Positions 1-7,091 of a stretch of DNA of 9,647 nucleotides are shown here, one piece after another. This stretch comes from Omnitrophica WOR_2 bacterium RIFCSPHIGHO2_02_FULL_52_10 (GTDB lineage Bacteria; Omnitrophota; Gorgyraeia; Zapsychrales; Zapsychraceae). The stretch lies in assembly GCA_001805655.1 (NCBI GenBank), contig MHGR01000021.1, positions 5,658 to 15,304 of the forward strand, written 5' to 3'. Position numbers and translations under genes: made by a program. How positions within the stretch are numbered: position 1 is the stretch's first letter; every line of letters begins with the position of its first letter. The notes beneath the pieces were generated by a model. That model was not told the DNA's origin. It made no database searches and saw only the letters and a list, made by a program, of their open reading frames with translations.

Positions 1-609
1 GGAAAGGACCTCGAAGGTTGCCGCCTTGTGTTCATCATCCCATCCCATTTCCAGGATGGTCACGTCCAGCGTCCCTCCGCCGAAGTCGAAGACCATGATT
101 TTCTGCTCTTTGCCGGCCTTGTCCAGCCCGTACGCCAGGCAGGCCGCGGTCGGCTCATTGATGATGCGCAGGACTTTCAGTCCGGCGATCTCGCCGGCAT
201 CCTTGGTGGCCTGGCGCTGGTTGTCGTTGAAATACGCCGGGACCGTGATGACCGCTTCGTTCACGGTATCGCCGAGAAATTTCTCGGCGTCCGTCTTGAT
301 TTTTTGCAAAATAAACGCGCTGATCTGCTGCGGCGTGAATTCCTTGCCGCCGGCCTTGAATTTGAAATCCGTCCCCATCTTGCGCTTCGCCGCGTAGATG
401 GTCCCTTCCGAATTCACCGGCGCCTGGCGCCGCGCCGGTTCGCCGACCAGGCGCTGGCCGTCCTTGGTGAACGCAACGAACGACGGAAAGGCCTTGCCCG
501 AAGCCACACCGGCCCCCTCCGCCGACGGAAGGATTGTCGGCCGGCCGCCTTCCATGACCGCCGCCGCTGAATTGGACGTTCCCAGATCAATTCCGATTGC
601 TTTTCCCAT
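1..609 (-). CDS. dnaK: Molecular chaperone DnaK (Hsp70), N-terminal part, runs off the left edge
   Basis: These are the first 203 residues of the Hsp70 ATPase domain; the C-terminal part of the gene lies beyond base 1. Visible hallmarks are the phosphate-1 motif [10 protein letters not shown] (residues 5-14), [10 protein letters not shown] (120-129), [16 protein letters not shown] (148-163) and the phosphate-2 motif [11 protein letters not shown] (174-184). In the family, DnaK uses ATP hydrolysis to drive cycles of binding and release of unfolded polypeptides in the cytoplasm, with DnaJ and GrpE as partners. The start at 609 is chosen because a strong Shine-Dalgarno, AAGGAGG, ends 6 nt upstream; an ATG at 614 is out of frame. 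It is the last gene visible of the hrcA-grpE-dnaK operon, 45 nt after grpE, and should be under HrcA/CIRCE control. After the phosphate-2 strand, the segment [15 protein letters not shown] looks slightly longer than the usual short turn. dnaJ is not in the window. Confidence 0.97.
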   Translation of the reverse strand, partial: MGKAIGIDLGTSNSAAAVMEGGRPTILPSAEGAGVASGKAFPSFVAFTKDGQRLVGEPARRQAPVNSEGTIYAAKRKMGTDFKFKAGGKEFTPQQISAFILQKIKTDAEKFLGDTVNEAVITVPAYFNDNQRQATKDAGEIAGLKVLRIINEPTAACLAYGLDKAGKEQKIMVFDFGGGTLDVTILEMGWDDEHKAATFEVLS

Positions 610-614
610 TGCAT

Positions 615-624
615 GCCTCCTTAC
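615..624 (-). promoter_or_regulatory. Ribosome binding site of dnaK
   Basis: Minus-strand TAAGGAGG lies immediately upstream of the dnaK ATG at 609, with a 6-nt spacer. It is the best Shine-Dalgarno in the heat-shock operon and settles the dnaK start against the overlapping out-of-frame ATG at 614. This fits the high expression expected for DnaK. Confidence 0.8.
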
Positions 625-654
625 CGATATTAGTAAATGGTTCCCTTATAAATA

Positions 655-1245
655 TTAACGTTCTTCAGCCTGTTTCTTTTTAGCGACCTTCACCTTGGCG
701 GTGCGCACGACTCTGCCGCCTAGACTATATCCCTTCTGAAATTCTTCGAGGACAAGGCCGTCCTCATGCTTGTCTGTTTCCTCCTGCATCAGCACTTCAT
801 GGCTGTGCGGGTCGAACATTTTTCCTTTTGCTTCGATGGGTTTGACCCCGCTCTTCTTGAGCATGTCATGGATATGGGCCATGACCAGCTCAATGCCCTT
901 CACAAAAGCGTTATAATCCTGGTGGTTCGCCCTGGCCGATTCGACAGACCGCTCAAGGTTATCCAGAATGTTCAAAAACTCGACAATCAGCTCCTCATTG
1001 GCATACCGGATAAAATCCTGCTTTTCCCTTTCCATCCGCTTGCGCGCGTTCTCGAATTCCGCATAAAGGCGGACATACTGGTCCTTGTACTTCGCCGCTT
1101 CCTCAATAAGCCGGGCATGCTCGGACTCTTTGATCGTGATCTCCTTTTCCTTGCCGGCCGGCGGGACCTTGTCCGCTGGGCCATTCGGCGCTACCGGCCC
1201 CTTGGGCTGCCCCTGATTCTCTGTTTGCGCATTTTTTTCAATCAT
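655..1245 (-). CDS. grpE: Nucleotide exchange factor GrpE
   Basis: This 196-residue protein has normal GrpE length. Residues 1-35 are a Pro/Gly/Lys-rich disordered tail. Residues about 38-130 form the long charged helix with the conserved [21 protein letters not shown] region (55-75) and [10 protein letters not shown] (91-100). The C-terminal beta-wing carries [12 protein letters not shown] (143-154) and [17 protein letters not shown] (172-188), which is diagnostic for the family. As a dimer, GrpE opens the DnaK ATPase domain to release ADP and can act as a thermosensor (family knowledge). Its ATG overlaps the hrcA stop in an ATGA, implying translational coupling. A GAGGAG sits about 11 nt upstream, inside the hrcA end. 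dnaK follows after 45 nt. Nothing unusual is seen in the sequence. Confidence 0.97.
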   Translation of the reverse strand: MIEKNAQTENQGQPKGPVAPNGPADKVPPAGKEKEITIKESEHARLIEEAAKYKDQYVRLYAEFENARKRMEREKQDFIRYANEELIVEFLNILDNLERSVESARANHQDYNAFVKGIELVMAHIHDMLKKSGVKPIEAKGKMFDPHSHEVLMQEETDKHEDGLVLEEFQKGYSLGGRVVRTAKVKVAKKKQAEER

Positions 1246-1997
1246 CTTGATATGAGCTCCTCCATGAGCCCGGAAAAATACTCAATGGTTGAAACCGCCC
1301 GGTTGTAATCCATCCGCGTCGGTCCCAGGATAGCGATCCGGCCGCTGGTCCCTTGGAGGGACCCGTACCGCGACAGCACGAGCGAACAGCCGTCGATGGC
1401 CGAACATTCAATCTCATTGCCGATCAAAATGTCAATCTTATTGGCCAGCTTGCGGTTGATGACCTCCAGGAGCCGCTCCTTTTCATCCAGCGCCGCCAGG
1501 ATGTTCTTGATCCTGTCTATATCCTTCCGCAAGTCCTGATAGTCTCTGTAACCGACAATGAAGCTTGTCCCGCTGCAGTAAAATTTATTCTCCCAGCCGT
1601 CCACGGAAACGATACTGGTGTACTGGGTCGTTTCCGCCAGGACCTTGGAAGTCGTTTCCAGCAACAGCTCCAGCTTAAGCGCCTCCCGGTTATACTCGGC
1701 CTTGATGCGCCGCTTTTCTTCCTCTAATAACTGAATCTCATGCAGAAAATGGTCCACATAATAACGGTAACCCTCTTGGGTAGGTATACGGCCGGCCGAG
1801 GTGTGCGGATGGGTCAGATAACCCTCCTCCTCCAGTTCGGCAAGTATATTGCGGATCGTGGCCGAACTTAAGTCCAGTGACGATTTTTGAGCAATCCACG
1901 CGGAACTGACGGGAGTCACGCTAGAAATATACCCCTCAATCGCAATCCTTAAAATTTCATCCTTGCGTGCCTGGATATCTTTATGCTGCGGTGTCAT
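1242..1997 (-). CDS. hrcA: Heat-inducible transcription repressor HrcA (short form)
   Basis: The N-terminal winged-helix DNA-binding domain is clear: [20 protein letters not shown] (11-30), then [30 protein letters not shown] (44-73) and [10 protein letters not shown] (75-84). A coiled segment (86-122) and a GAF-like C-terminal half follow, with [22 protein letters not shown] (219-240) as the conserved end. HrcA represses class I heat-shock genes by binding CIRCE, and its activity is tuned by GroE in the family. At 251 residues it is about 90 shorter than the roughly 340 typical. After [15 protein letters not shown] the sequence goes straight to the [16 protein letters not shown] region, so the first part of the GAF-like domain appears to be missing. 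No frameshift is visible. The start at 1997 has only a weak Shine-Dalgarno (GGGA). A CIRCE element lies 56 bp upstream. It overlaps grpE by 4 nt. Confidence 0.95.
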   Translation of the reverse strand: MTPQHKDIQARKDEILRIAIEGYISSVTPVSSAWIAQKSSLDLSSATIRNILAELEEEGYLTHPHTSAGRIPTQEGYRYYVDHFLHEIQLLEEEKRRIKAEYNREALKLELLLETTSKVLAETTQYTSIVSVDGWENKFYCSGTSFIVGYRDYQDLRKDIDRIKNILAALDEKERLLEVINRKLANKIDILIGNEIECSAIDGCSLVLSRYGSLQGTSGRIAILGPTRMDYNRAVSTIEYFSGLMEELISR

Positions 1998-2052
1998 CTC
2001 ATTCCCATTGCTATATTTATATTAATATCAATTGGTTGCTTCCCTAAAGAAT

Positions 2053-2079
2053 TTAGCACTCTTATGCCTTGAATGCTAA
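2053..2079 (-). promoter_or_regulatory. CIRCE operator (HrcA binding site)
   Basis: TTAGCACTC, a 9-nt spacer, then GAATGCTAA. This matches the CIRCE consensus TTAGCACTC-N9-GAGTGCTAA with one mismatch (A for G in the right half, read on the plus strand). It sits just downstream of the -10 box at 2086-2091, where the transcription start is expected, and ahead of hrcA. HrcA bound here would block initiation of hrcA-grpE-dnaK. Confidence 0.95.
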
Positions 2080-2085
2080 GGGCTA

Positions 2086-2113
2086 ATTATACCAAAAAAC
2101 ATTTTGCTGTCAA
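2086..2113 (-). promoter_or_regulatory. Sigma-70-type promoter of the hrcA-grpE-dnaK operon
   Basis: On the minus strand, a perfect -35 TTGACA (2113-2108) is followed after 16 bp by a perfect -10 TATAAT (2091-2086), preceded by an extended TGG. Transcription should start around 2080, at the edge of the CIRCE element, giving a leader of about 80 nt before the hrcA ATG. The near-consensus vegetative promoter, with control left to the CIRCE repressor, is the classic arrangement for class I heat-shock operons. Confidence 0.9.
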
Positions 2114-2366
2114 CACATTCATACACGCCGCTTTTGCGCCAAATGCAAACACCACCTCCACGGAGCGTCCTTTTGAAAGGGGGGGAGCCATGCGCGTCAA
2201 TCTGTACTCTCCTTGAGAAGAATTGTATTTCCTGCTTGCGCAGAGAACTGGATCCCCACGGGTATTTGACCCAGTCTCTTACCTGGTGGGTTGAAGGCGG
2301 AGGCAAATCAAGTGGGACAATCACACATCTTCCGATTCCCTCCAAAAGACGCGCGCGCCGCAGAAA
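2114..2366. other. Gene-free stretch with consecutive hairpins between the DUF502 gene and the hrcA promoter
   Basis: No convincing gene is visible here. An 89-codon minus-strand frame and an 88-codon plus-strand frame exist, but both have unlikely composition, and the minus one runs through the hrcA promoter. Instead there are several stem-loops. One is 2242-2251 with 2271-2279 (9 bp, one bulge; AGAGACTGG against CCAGTTCTCT on the minus strand). The next is CTGC-GCAA-GCAG at 2232-2243, a GNRA-type tetraloop when read on the minus strand. A third is 2198-2225 (CAAT...ATTG outer stem, CTC/GAG inner stem). Smaller ones are CCTT-TTGA-AAGG at 2169-2180 and TTTGC...GCAAA near 2133-2149. I recognise no tRNA, tmRNA, SRP or RNase P motifs. 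It could be an unidentified structured RNA or an intergenic repeat. No clear terminator for the DUF502 gene is visible. Confidence 0.35.
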
Positions 2367-2972
2367 CTAGATTTTATGTCTGCTCTTTTCGATAAGCTTC
2401 GAGGACCCCGCCCCGCAACTGATAATCGTGCGCATGGCATCTTCAACCGACACATCGACCCGGTAAACATATTTCGGTTTCAAATGATAAATAAACCCGG
2501 TGGTCGGATTGGGGCCGGTGGGGACAAAGACCGTACACATGCCGTTGGCATGCTCATCCATGACAAAGGCGGTCACCAATGTATCATTTTCAAAGATCCG
2601 CGCCAAAACCACGCTTGAAAAAGGCGCCCTCTTGCTTCCAAGAAATTGCATAACCGTTTCTTTGATCAGGGTATATCCCGGGGCGACCTTCAACAGCCGC
2701 TGCTCGATCAAATGAAAAATAAAGCCCCCGAACCTGGTCCGCACGACCAGCCCTACAAAAAAACAGACCGCCAGGGTAATGGCGAGGACCAAACCATCCG
2801 CAATGATCTCGCGGACGTCGGATTTGGCTACGATCAGGTCCGTTAACGGCTGGATGAGGTTTGTGATGAAATTGAACACCCATCCAAAAACCACGAGGAG
2901 AATAACCACCGGCAGGATGACAATGACCCCGCCCAGCAGCGATGTCATGATAAAAGATTTCAGTTTTTCCAT
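2367..2972 (-). CDS. DUF502 family membrane protein
   Basis: This 201-residue protein is of the usual size for DUF502. It has two hydrophobic membrane segments (about residues 10-38 and 58-79). A positively charged loop follows, then the family signature: an APGYTLIKETVMQFLG stretch (97-112), a soluble beta-rich part, VPTGPNPTTGF (150-160, the characteristic VPTxPNPTxGF motif) and VSVEDAMRTIISCGAGS (174-190). The function of the family is not established; it is found widely in bacteria as an inner-membrane protein. A purine-rich GGGGGAGG precedes the ATG closely. It lies 37 nt after the unknown single-TM gene and is probably co-transcribed with it. It is the last gene before the heat-shock promoter. 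Confidence 0.88.
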   Translation of the reverse strand: MEKLKSFIMTSLLGGVIVILPVVILLVVFGWVFNFITNLIQPLTDLIVAKSDVREIIADGLVLAITLAVCFFVGLVVRTRFGGFIFHLIEQRLLKVAPGYTLIKETVMQFLGSKRAPFSSVVLARIFENDTLVTAFVMDEHANGMCTVFVPTGPNPTTGFIYHLKPKYVYRVDVSVEDAMRTIISCGAGSSKLIEKSRHKI

Positions 2973-3009
2973 GCCTCCCCCTGTCTTTTGTCTGATTTGA
3001 AAACCGTGA

Positions 3010-3693
3010 TTATTTCAGCAATTGTTTGAGTTTGCGGGCAATGACGATCATGCCGTCTAAATAATCCTCAATGGAAGCTATGTCATTGTGCAGGGCCGTC
3101 AGGTTGGGTTTAAAAGAACCCTGCGTGTGAAATTCCAAGGTGACGGTCCCATCCATGATCCCTAAAGGCAAGAAGGCACAGCCCCTGTCATCGATGTTTT
3201 GCACCTGCTTCAATATCCCCGCGACCTTTTTATCCTCCAAAAGCTCGTTGGCCGCGGCGGCATCATTGGCGGTAACGTCTAAATCCTTTAAATAAGCGGG
3301 GATTTTCAGCCACACGCGCTCTTCCCCAACCTGCGTTGAAACATCGGAAGCGATAAATATATCCGACCGGATCTTCAGCGAATGCTTGCGCTCGGTAAAT
3401 GCCAGCGTCAGCTTGCTCGGTGTCTTGACTTTCAAACAGCCGGAGTAGATCTTGTCTTTAAAACCCTTTTTCTCGAAATCCTCGTAAACGCACTCTTCGT
3501 CGTTAAAATTAAATTTGATCCTGTAACAATTTTCATAGCCTTCGTCTAAAATCGGCTCAAGGGTCCCGTCGAGAAACTTGGCCAGCCGCTGCAGGAAATG
3601 TTCCCGCGCGGCATTCTGGAAGGGCGGCTTGACGTTCAACAAAACAATCCCTGCCAAAGCGATGAGGACCATCAAAATAACCGCGGCAGTCAT
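3010..3693 (-). CDS. Hypothetical single-TM anchored protein
   Basis: I do not recognise this 227-residue protein. It begins with one hydrophobic segment (residues 3-20, ending at VLLNVKPPF), which looks like an uncleaved N-terminal membrane anchor. The rest is soluble, mixed alpha/beta and moderately charged: a helical stretch 26-48, a beta-rich middle 57-133, and a C-terminal helix (residues 199-227) ending in lysines. There are four cysteines (56, 68, 86, 172) without a CxxC pattern. It lies between hflX (86 nt upstream) and the DUF502 gene (37 nt downstream), so it is probably co-expressed with both; a membrane or envelope role shared with DUF502 is only inference. The start at 3693 has a modest AAAGG 11 nt upstream. 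A downstream ATG at 3672 has no Shine-Dalgarno and would remove part of the anchor. Confidence 0.8.
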   Translation of the reverse strand: MTAAVILMVLIALAGIVLLNVKPPFQNAAREHFLQRLAKFLDGTLEPILDEGYENCYRIKFNFNDEECVYEDFEKKGFKDKIYSGCLKVKTPSKLTLAFTERKHSLKIRSDIFIASDVSTQVGEERVWLKIPAYLKDLDVTANDAAAANELLEDKKVAGILKQVQNIDDRGCAFLPLGIMDGTVTLEFHTQGSFKPNLTALHNDIASIEDYLDGMIVIARKLKQLLK

Positions 3694-3779
3694 GGGCGTT
3701 GCGGCCTTTCCGCTTTTATCGTGTCCATCCCGGATTCTTTAAGAGTGCTTGCATCCCTACACATCACGATGACCTCATA

Positions 3780-5048
3780 TTATTTGTAAAACTGCCCGGC
3801 AATGTGCCGGGGAACAAGCGCCCGGATGTTGATGGTCTGGGCGTAATATTTCACCGAATACACTTCGCCCTCCCTGTGCGCCAGGCTGACGAGGTCCATT
3901 CGGTTAATCGGGACATCCACATTGATTTCGATGACCGATGAGGCGAGCAGCTCGCTGAGTTTATCCAGGAGATCCTTGATATTTTCTCCGGTTTTGGCCG
4001 ATATGCAGACGGCGTGCTCAAAATGCCCCTGGTATTCCTTCAGCCAGAGCCGGTCCTCCAGCTGGTCGATCTTGTTTAAAACCAGCACCGTCAATTTATC
4101 AAATGATTCGATCTCCTTTAAAACCTCATCGACGGAGGCGGCAAAATTCCTGAAATTCGGATGGCTGACGTCCACGATGTGCAGCAGGAGGTCGGCTTCT
4201 TTGATTTCCTCAAGGGTGGCGTGAAAGGCCTCGATCAGCCGGTGCGGCAGGTTATGCATGAACCCGACGGTATCCGAAAGGACAATCTTCTGGTGGTTCG
4301 GAAGGACCAACTGGCGGGCCAGCGGATCCAGGGTCGTGAAATACCCGTCATGCGTGATTTGGCCCGCCTCGGTCAAAGTGTTCAGCAGCGTCGACTTTCC
4401 CGCGTTGGTGTACCCCACCAGCGACACGACGGGGACACCCTGGTCCTTGCGGTGTTTCCTGGTCAGGGCCCGTTTGGCGGCGACATCGTTGAGGTCTTTT
4501 TTTAGCCTTGTGATCCTCTGGGATATCCGGCGGCGGTCCATCTCGAGCTTGGTTTCCCCCGGACCAAGGGTGCCTATGCCGCCACCGAGCCGGGAAAGCT
4601 CGATGCCCTTGCCAACAAGGCGCGGCATCAGATACTCGAGCTGGGCAAGCTCCACCTGCATTTTGCCTTCTTTGCTGCGGGCATGCCTGGCGAAGATGTC
4701 CAGAATCAGCTGCGTGCGGTCAATCGTTTTAATTTTGATTATCTCCTCGACGTTTCTCTGCTGGCTCCCTTTCAGATCGTGGCTGAAAATGACCGTGTCG
4801 GCATCATTCACGCTGCAGAATTGGGCAATGTCCTTGACTTTTTGGCTGCTAATCAAGAAACTCGCCGTGGGCGTATCGATGGAGCAGCGGAGGCTCCCGA
4901 CAATCTCCCCGCCGCACGCCCTAATCAGCTCCGTCATCTCGGCCAGATCCTGATCCTTCCCCCAGTCGGAGCGTTCTCTTTTGAAATCGATCATCACCAG
5001 CAGGATTTTCTCAGCGCTCTTGCGGTTTTCAATCATCGTATTTTTCAT
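3780..5048 (-). CDS. hflX: Ribosome-associated GTPase HflX
   Basis: Residues are counted from the ATG at 5048 (422 aa). The N-terminal HflX domain (about 12-130) is followed by a linker helix and the signature LSRLGGGIGTLGPGETKLEM (151-170). The G domain has G1 GYTNAGKST (212-220), switch I FTTLDP (237-242), G3 DTVGF (259-263), G4 NKID (325-328) and G5 SAKTG (350-354). HflX binds the 50S subunit and in studied bacteria splits stalled or heat-damaged ribosomes. The start is set by the ATGA overlap with the miaA stop and by GGAGG 7 nt upstream. An in-frame GTG at 5078 would add 10 residues but lies deep in miaA and has no such signal. The miaA-hflX pairing resembles the proteobacterial miaA-hfq-hflX cluster without hfq. 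Confidence 0.95.
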   Translation of the reverse strand: MKNTMIENRKSAEKILLVMIDFKRERSDWGKDQDLAEMTELIRACGGEIVGSLRCSIDTPTASFLISSQKVKDIAQFCSVNDADTVIFSHDLKGSQQRNVEEIIKIKTIDRTQLILDIFARHARSKEGKMQVELAQLEYLMPRLVGKGIELSRLGGGIGTLGPGETKLEMDRRRISQRITRLKKDLNDVAAKRALTRKHRKDQGVPVVSLVGYTNAGKSTLLNTLTEAGQITHDGYFTTLDPLARQLVLPNHQKIVLSDTVGFMHNLPHRLIEAFHATLEEIKEADLLLHIVDVSHPNFRNFAASVDEVLKEIESFDKLTVLVLNKIDQLEDRLWLKEYQGHFEHAVCISAKTGENIKDLLDKLSELLASSVIEINVDVPINRMDLVSLAHREGEVYSVKYYAQTINIRALVPRHIAGQFYK

Positions 5049-5989
5049 CGCCTGCCCTCCATGGACAAAGATTGCCACCTGTTGAGGATATCCTCTGCCA
5101 CGTCGCCCGGTTTGTCACTGGCAGCGACTGTCACCCACTCCAGCCTCTTGTCCTTCTTGAACCATGTGAGCTGCCGTTTTGCCAAACGCCGGGTATTCAT
5201 TTTCATTGCCTCCTTGGCCTCCTCCAGACCGCGTTGCGACCGCAGCATCCCCTGGATTTCCTCCACACCGATGATTTTATTCGCCGTCTTGCTCCAATTC
5301 AGACTCTCTAACGCCCGGATCTCCTCAACGATTCCCCGGGAGAACATTTCCTCAACGCGCTCATTGATACGCGCATAAAGCTCCTCACGATTCCTGTTGA
5401 GCGCGTACAGGGAAATGTCAAACCGCCCCCAGAGGCCTTCCCGCCCCCTTTGTAATTCCGAAATGGGAACGCTTTCGGACATATAAACTTCCAATGCCCG
5501 TATGACACGGCGCGCGTCATTCGGATGGATCCTGGCCGCCGCCGCGGGGTCAGCCGCCTTCAGTTTATCATACAGGAACCCGTTTCCATACTGCCGCGCC
5601 TGTCCCTTAAGGTCATGGCGCAGGGCTTCGTTTTTGACGCCTCCCTTAAAAATCCCATCCAGCAGGACCTGCATATACAACCCGCTCCCGCCGACAACCA
5701 GCGGGACCCCGCCCCGGCCGTGAATGTCCCTGACGGCTTCCAGCGCCAGCGCGTTAAACCGCGCCACATCAAATTCCTCTTCGACCGTGAGAATGTCAAC
5801 CAAATGGTGGGGGACGGCACGGAGCATTCCCGGGGAAGGCTTGTTGCTGGCGATCGCGATCTCCTTGTAGATCTGCATGGAATCGCAGGAGACAATCTCA
5901 CCGCGGATTTCTTGCGCAACGGCACAGGCGATGTCCGACTTGCCGACGGCCGTGGGGCCGACGATGAAAATGATTTTTTTAGCATCCAT
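5045..5989 (-). CDS. miaA: tRNA dimethylallyltransferase MiaA
   Basis: MiaA transfers the dimethylallyl group of DMAPP to N6 of A37 in tRNAs reading UNN codons. The protein has 314 residues, the family's usual length. Visible motifs are the P-loop GPTAVGKSD (11-19), the catalytic region SCDSMQIYKE (34-43, with the general-base Asp36), NKPS (49-52), VPHHLVDIL (59-67), VVGGSGLYMQVLLDG (98-112) and IHPNDARRVIRALEV (154-168). The position that is usually Thr in VGGTGLY is Ser here, a conservative change. FKKDKRLEWV near the end is also typical. The start at 5989 has no good Shine-Dalgarno. The 87 nt upstream hold a TTTCGCGAAA palindrome (6019-6028) and a tandem heptamer (GAACTGTGAACTATG across the start) but no promoter I would defend. 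It overlaps hflX by 4 nt. Confidence 0.96.
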   Translation of the reverse strand: MDAKKIIFIVGPTAVGKSDIACAVAQEIRGEIVSCDSMQIYKEIAIASNKPSPGMLRAVPHHLVDILTVEEEFDVARFNALALEAVRDIHGRGGVPLVVGGSGLYMQVLLDGIFKGGVKNEALRHDLKGQARQYGNGFLYDKLKAADPAAAARIHPNDARRVIRALEVYMSESVPISELQRGREGLWGRFDISLYALNRNREELYARINERVEEMFSRGIVEEIRALESLNWSKTANKIIGVEEIQGMLRSQRGLEEAKEAMKMNTRRLAKRQLTWFKKDKRLEWVTVAASDKPGDVAEDILNRWQSLSMEGRR

Positions 5990-6076
5990 AGTTCACAGTT
6001 CGTAGCGCGCGCATCGTGTTTCGCGAAAACTCATGCCCGGCGAAGCGCGGTCGACGCAGCCCGGGCCAATGGTCTT

Positions 6077-6850
6077 TTAAGGATAGATCAGGGTGGGATA
6101 TCCTTGCTGGGAAAGCTTGGTTTCCAGCTTTTGGGCCTTATCCAGCAGAACCAGCTGGCCGACGCGCACGCGGTAAAATTTCCTGTTTTCCTGGTCAGTT
6201 GTTTCAACAATATAAGCGTATTCCCCGCCCTGCTGCAGCTCAAGGGCCAGTTTCTCGGCCCGCGCCCTGTCGAGGAACGCGCCTACCTGAACGGCAAAAT
6301 ACTGCTCTTCATTAAGGAGCTGCTTGGCGGCATGGGCTTCCAGGCTGTCGGGATATTCGGCGACAATCTTGACTAAATACTCTCGGGCCTTGTGCCAGTT
6401 TGCCAGCTTCAGGTTGGCCCGGGCAAACTTTAAATAAATCAGGCTTAAAAACTCCGAATCAGGGCTGAGGTGATGGAGGCGGCTGATCGTCTTGAGCGCC
6501 TTCTTATACTGGCCGTCGATATAATAAACATCAAACAGCCCCAAAAAGGCCTTATCCCGCAGCGGTATATTTTTTCTGTCGCTGATCAATGCGCTGAAAA
6601 TTTTCTTGGCCTGGTCGTATTCCCCCATTTGAAGGTCGCATAGGCCGACATAATAACGGAGTTCTTGACCCTGCTCCTGCGCCCCGTCTTGCTCCAAAAG
6701 CTGCAAGGCGGACTGTTTGGCCAACGCGTAATCCTTTTGGATAATCGCTGATTCGACATCCTTGATCGAGGCCTGCGCTGGGACACCCCAAACTCCAACC
6801 GCTACCAGGGCCATCACCAAAACTTTCCCGGGAAATTTCTTCCTGAACAT
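6077..6850 (-). CDS. Exported TPR-repeat protein with C-terminal SPOR domain
   Basis: Residues 1-27 form a Sec signal peptide (MFRKK, a hydrophobic core, then VPAQA with cleavage before Ser28). Residues about 30-180 are helical TPR-like repeats, seen in YALAKQSALQLLEQ, GEYDQAKKIFSALIS, GQYKKALKTISRLHHLSPDS and ANWHKAREYLVKIVAEYPDS. Residues 183-256 are a SPOR domain, starting YFAVQVGAFLDRARAEKLALEL and ending FYRVRVGQL...AQKLETKLSQQGYPTLIYP. SPOR domains bind peptidoglycan stripped of peptide stems, often at division sites, so a periplasmic cell-wall role is likely. It is the first gene of the run toward miaA and hflX. A candidate -10 TAGAAT (6886-6881) lacks a good -35. The Shine-Dalgarno is weak. 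The specific function is not known. Confidence 0.88.
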   Translation of the reverse strand: MFRKKFPGKVLVMALVAVGVWGVPAQASIKDVESAIIQKDYALAKQSALQLLEQDGAQEQGQELRYYVGLCDLQMGEYDQAKKIFSALISDRKNIPLRDKAFLGLFDVYYIDGQYKKALKTISRLHHLSPDSEFLSLIYLKFARANLKLANWHKAREYLVKIVAEYPDSLEAHAAKQLLNEEQYFAVQVGAFLDRARAEKLALELQQGGEYAYIVETTDQENRKFYRVRVGQLVLLDKAQKLETKLSQQGYPTLIYP

Positions 6851-6934
6851 AGCCGCTATCTTACCAAAAAATTCATGAATATTCTATCAAAACATATCCC
6901 GGGCCAAGACCGCGCTCTTCTGCAGAGGCCGACA

Positions 6935-7022
6935 AGAAAACTCCTCCCTTCGGTCGTCGTATCTTCTTTGCTGTCTAGGAAAGGAGTTTTCTAGCAGTCA
7001 GGAAAATTTTACTTTCCTAGAC
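6935..7022. repeat. Nested and mutually exclusive inverted repeats in the spacer
   Basis: Three stems compete here. The first is an 11-bp perfect inverted repeat, AGAAAACTCCT at 6935-6945 with AGGAGTTTTCT at 6982-6992. The second is a 10-bp perfect one, GTCTAGGAAA at 6973-6982 with TTTCCTAGAC at 7013-7022. The third is a local 8-bp hairpin (one G-T pair), 6975-6982 with 6987-6994 around a GGAG loop. The right arm of the first and the left arm of the second can instead pair with each other. The block lies between the terminator of the repeat-protein gene and the SPOR gene. It may be a dispersed intergenic repeat or part of a leader RNA. Confidence 0.6.
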
Positions 7023-7025
7023 TGT

Positions 7026-7064
7026 AAAAAAAGGCGGAGGCCGCGTCTTTCATCGGCCTCCGCC
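7026..7064 (-). terminator. Rho-independent terminator of the repeat-protein gene
   Basis: An 11-bp perfect GC-rich stem (GGCGGAGGCCG at 7033-7043 with CGGCCTCCGCC at 7054-7064) has a 10-nt loop. On the minus strand it is followed directly by seven T (7032-7026). It begins 27 nt after the stop codon of the gene ending at 7092. The plus-strand side has no T tract, so it is directional. Confidence 0.93.
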
Positions 7065-7091
7065 TCATAATGCTTATATGGGAGGGAATAA

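Noticed and set aside
766..1308. 180-codon plus-strand ORF over grpE
   Set aside because: Antisense shadow of grpE and the end of hrcA. The minus-strand product is a clear GrpE.
2231..2280. tRNA or SRP RNA in the hairpin-rich stretch
   Set aside because: There is no T-loop GGTTCRA box or acceptor pairing for a tRNA, and no GGAAGGAAGCAGC-like SRP core.
2076..2345. 89-codon minus-strand ORF in the gene-free stretch
   Set aside because: It runs through the hrcA promoter and ends inside the CIRCE element. It has no Shine-Dalgarno that stands out, and its composition (Trp, Ser, Gly, Pro runs) looks like translated non-coding DNA.
5046..5078. Upstream GTG start of hflX at 5078
   Set aside because: It would add 10 residues without a Shine-Dalgarno. 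The ATG at 5048 has GGAGG at 7 nt and the typical ATGA overlap with miaA.
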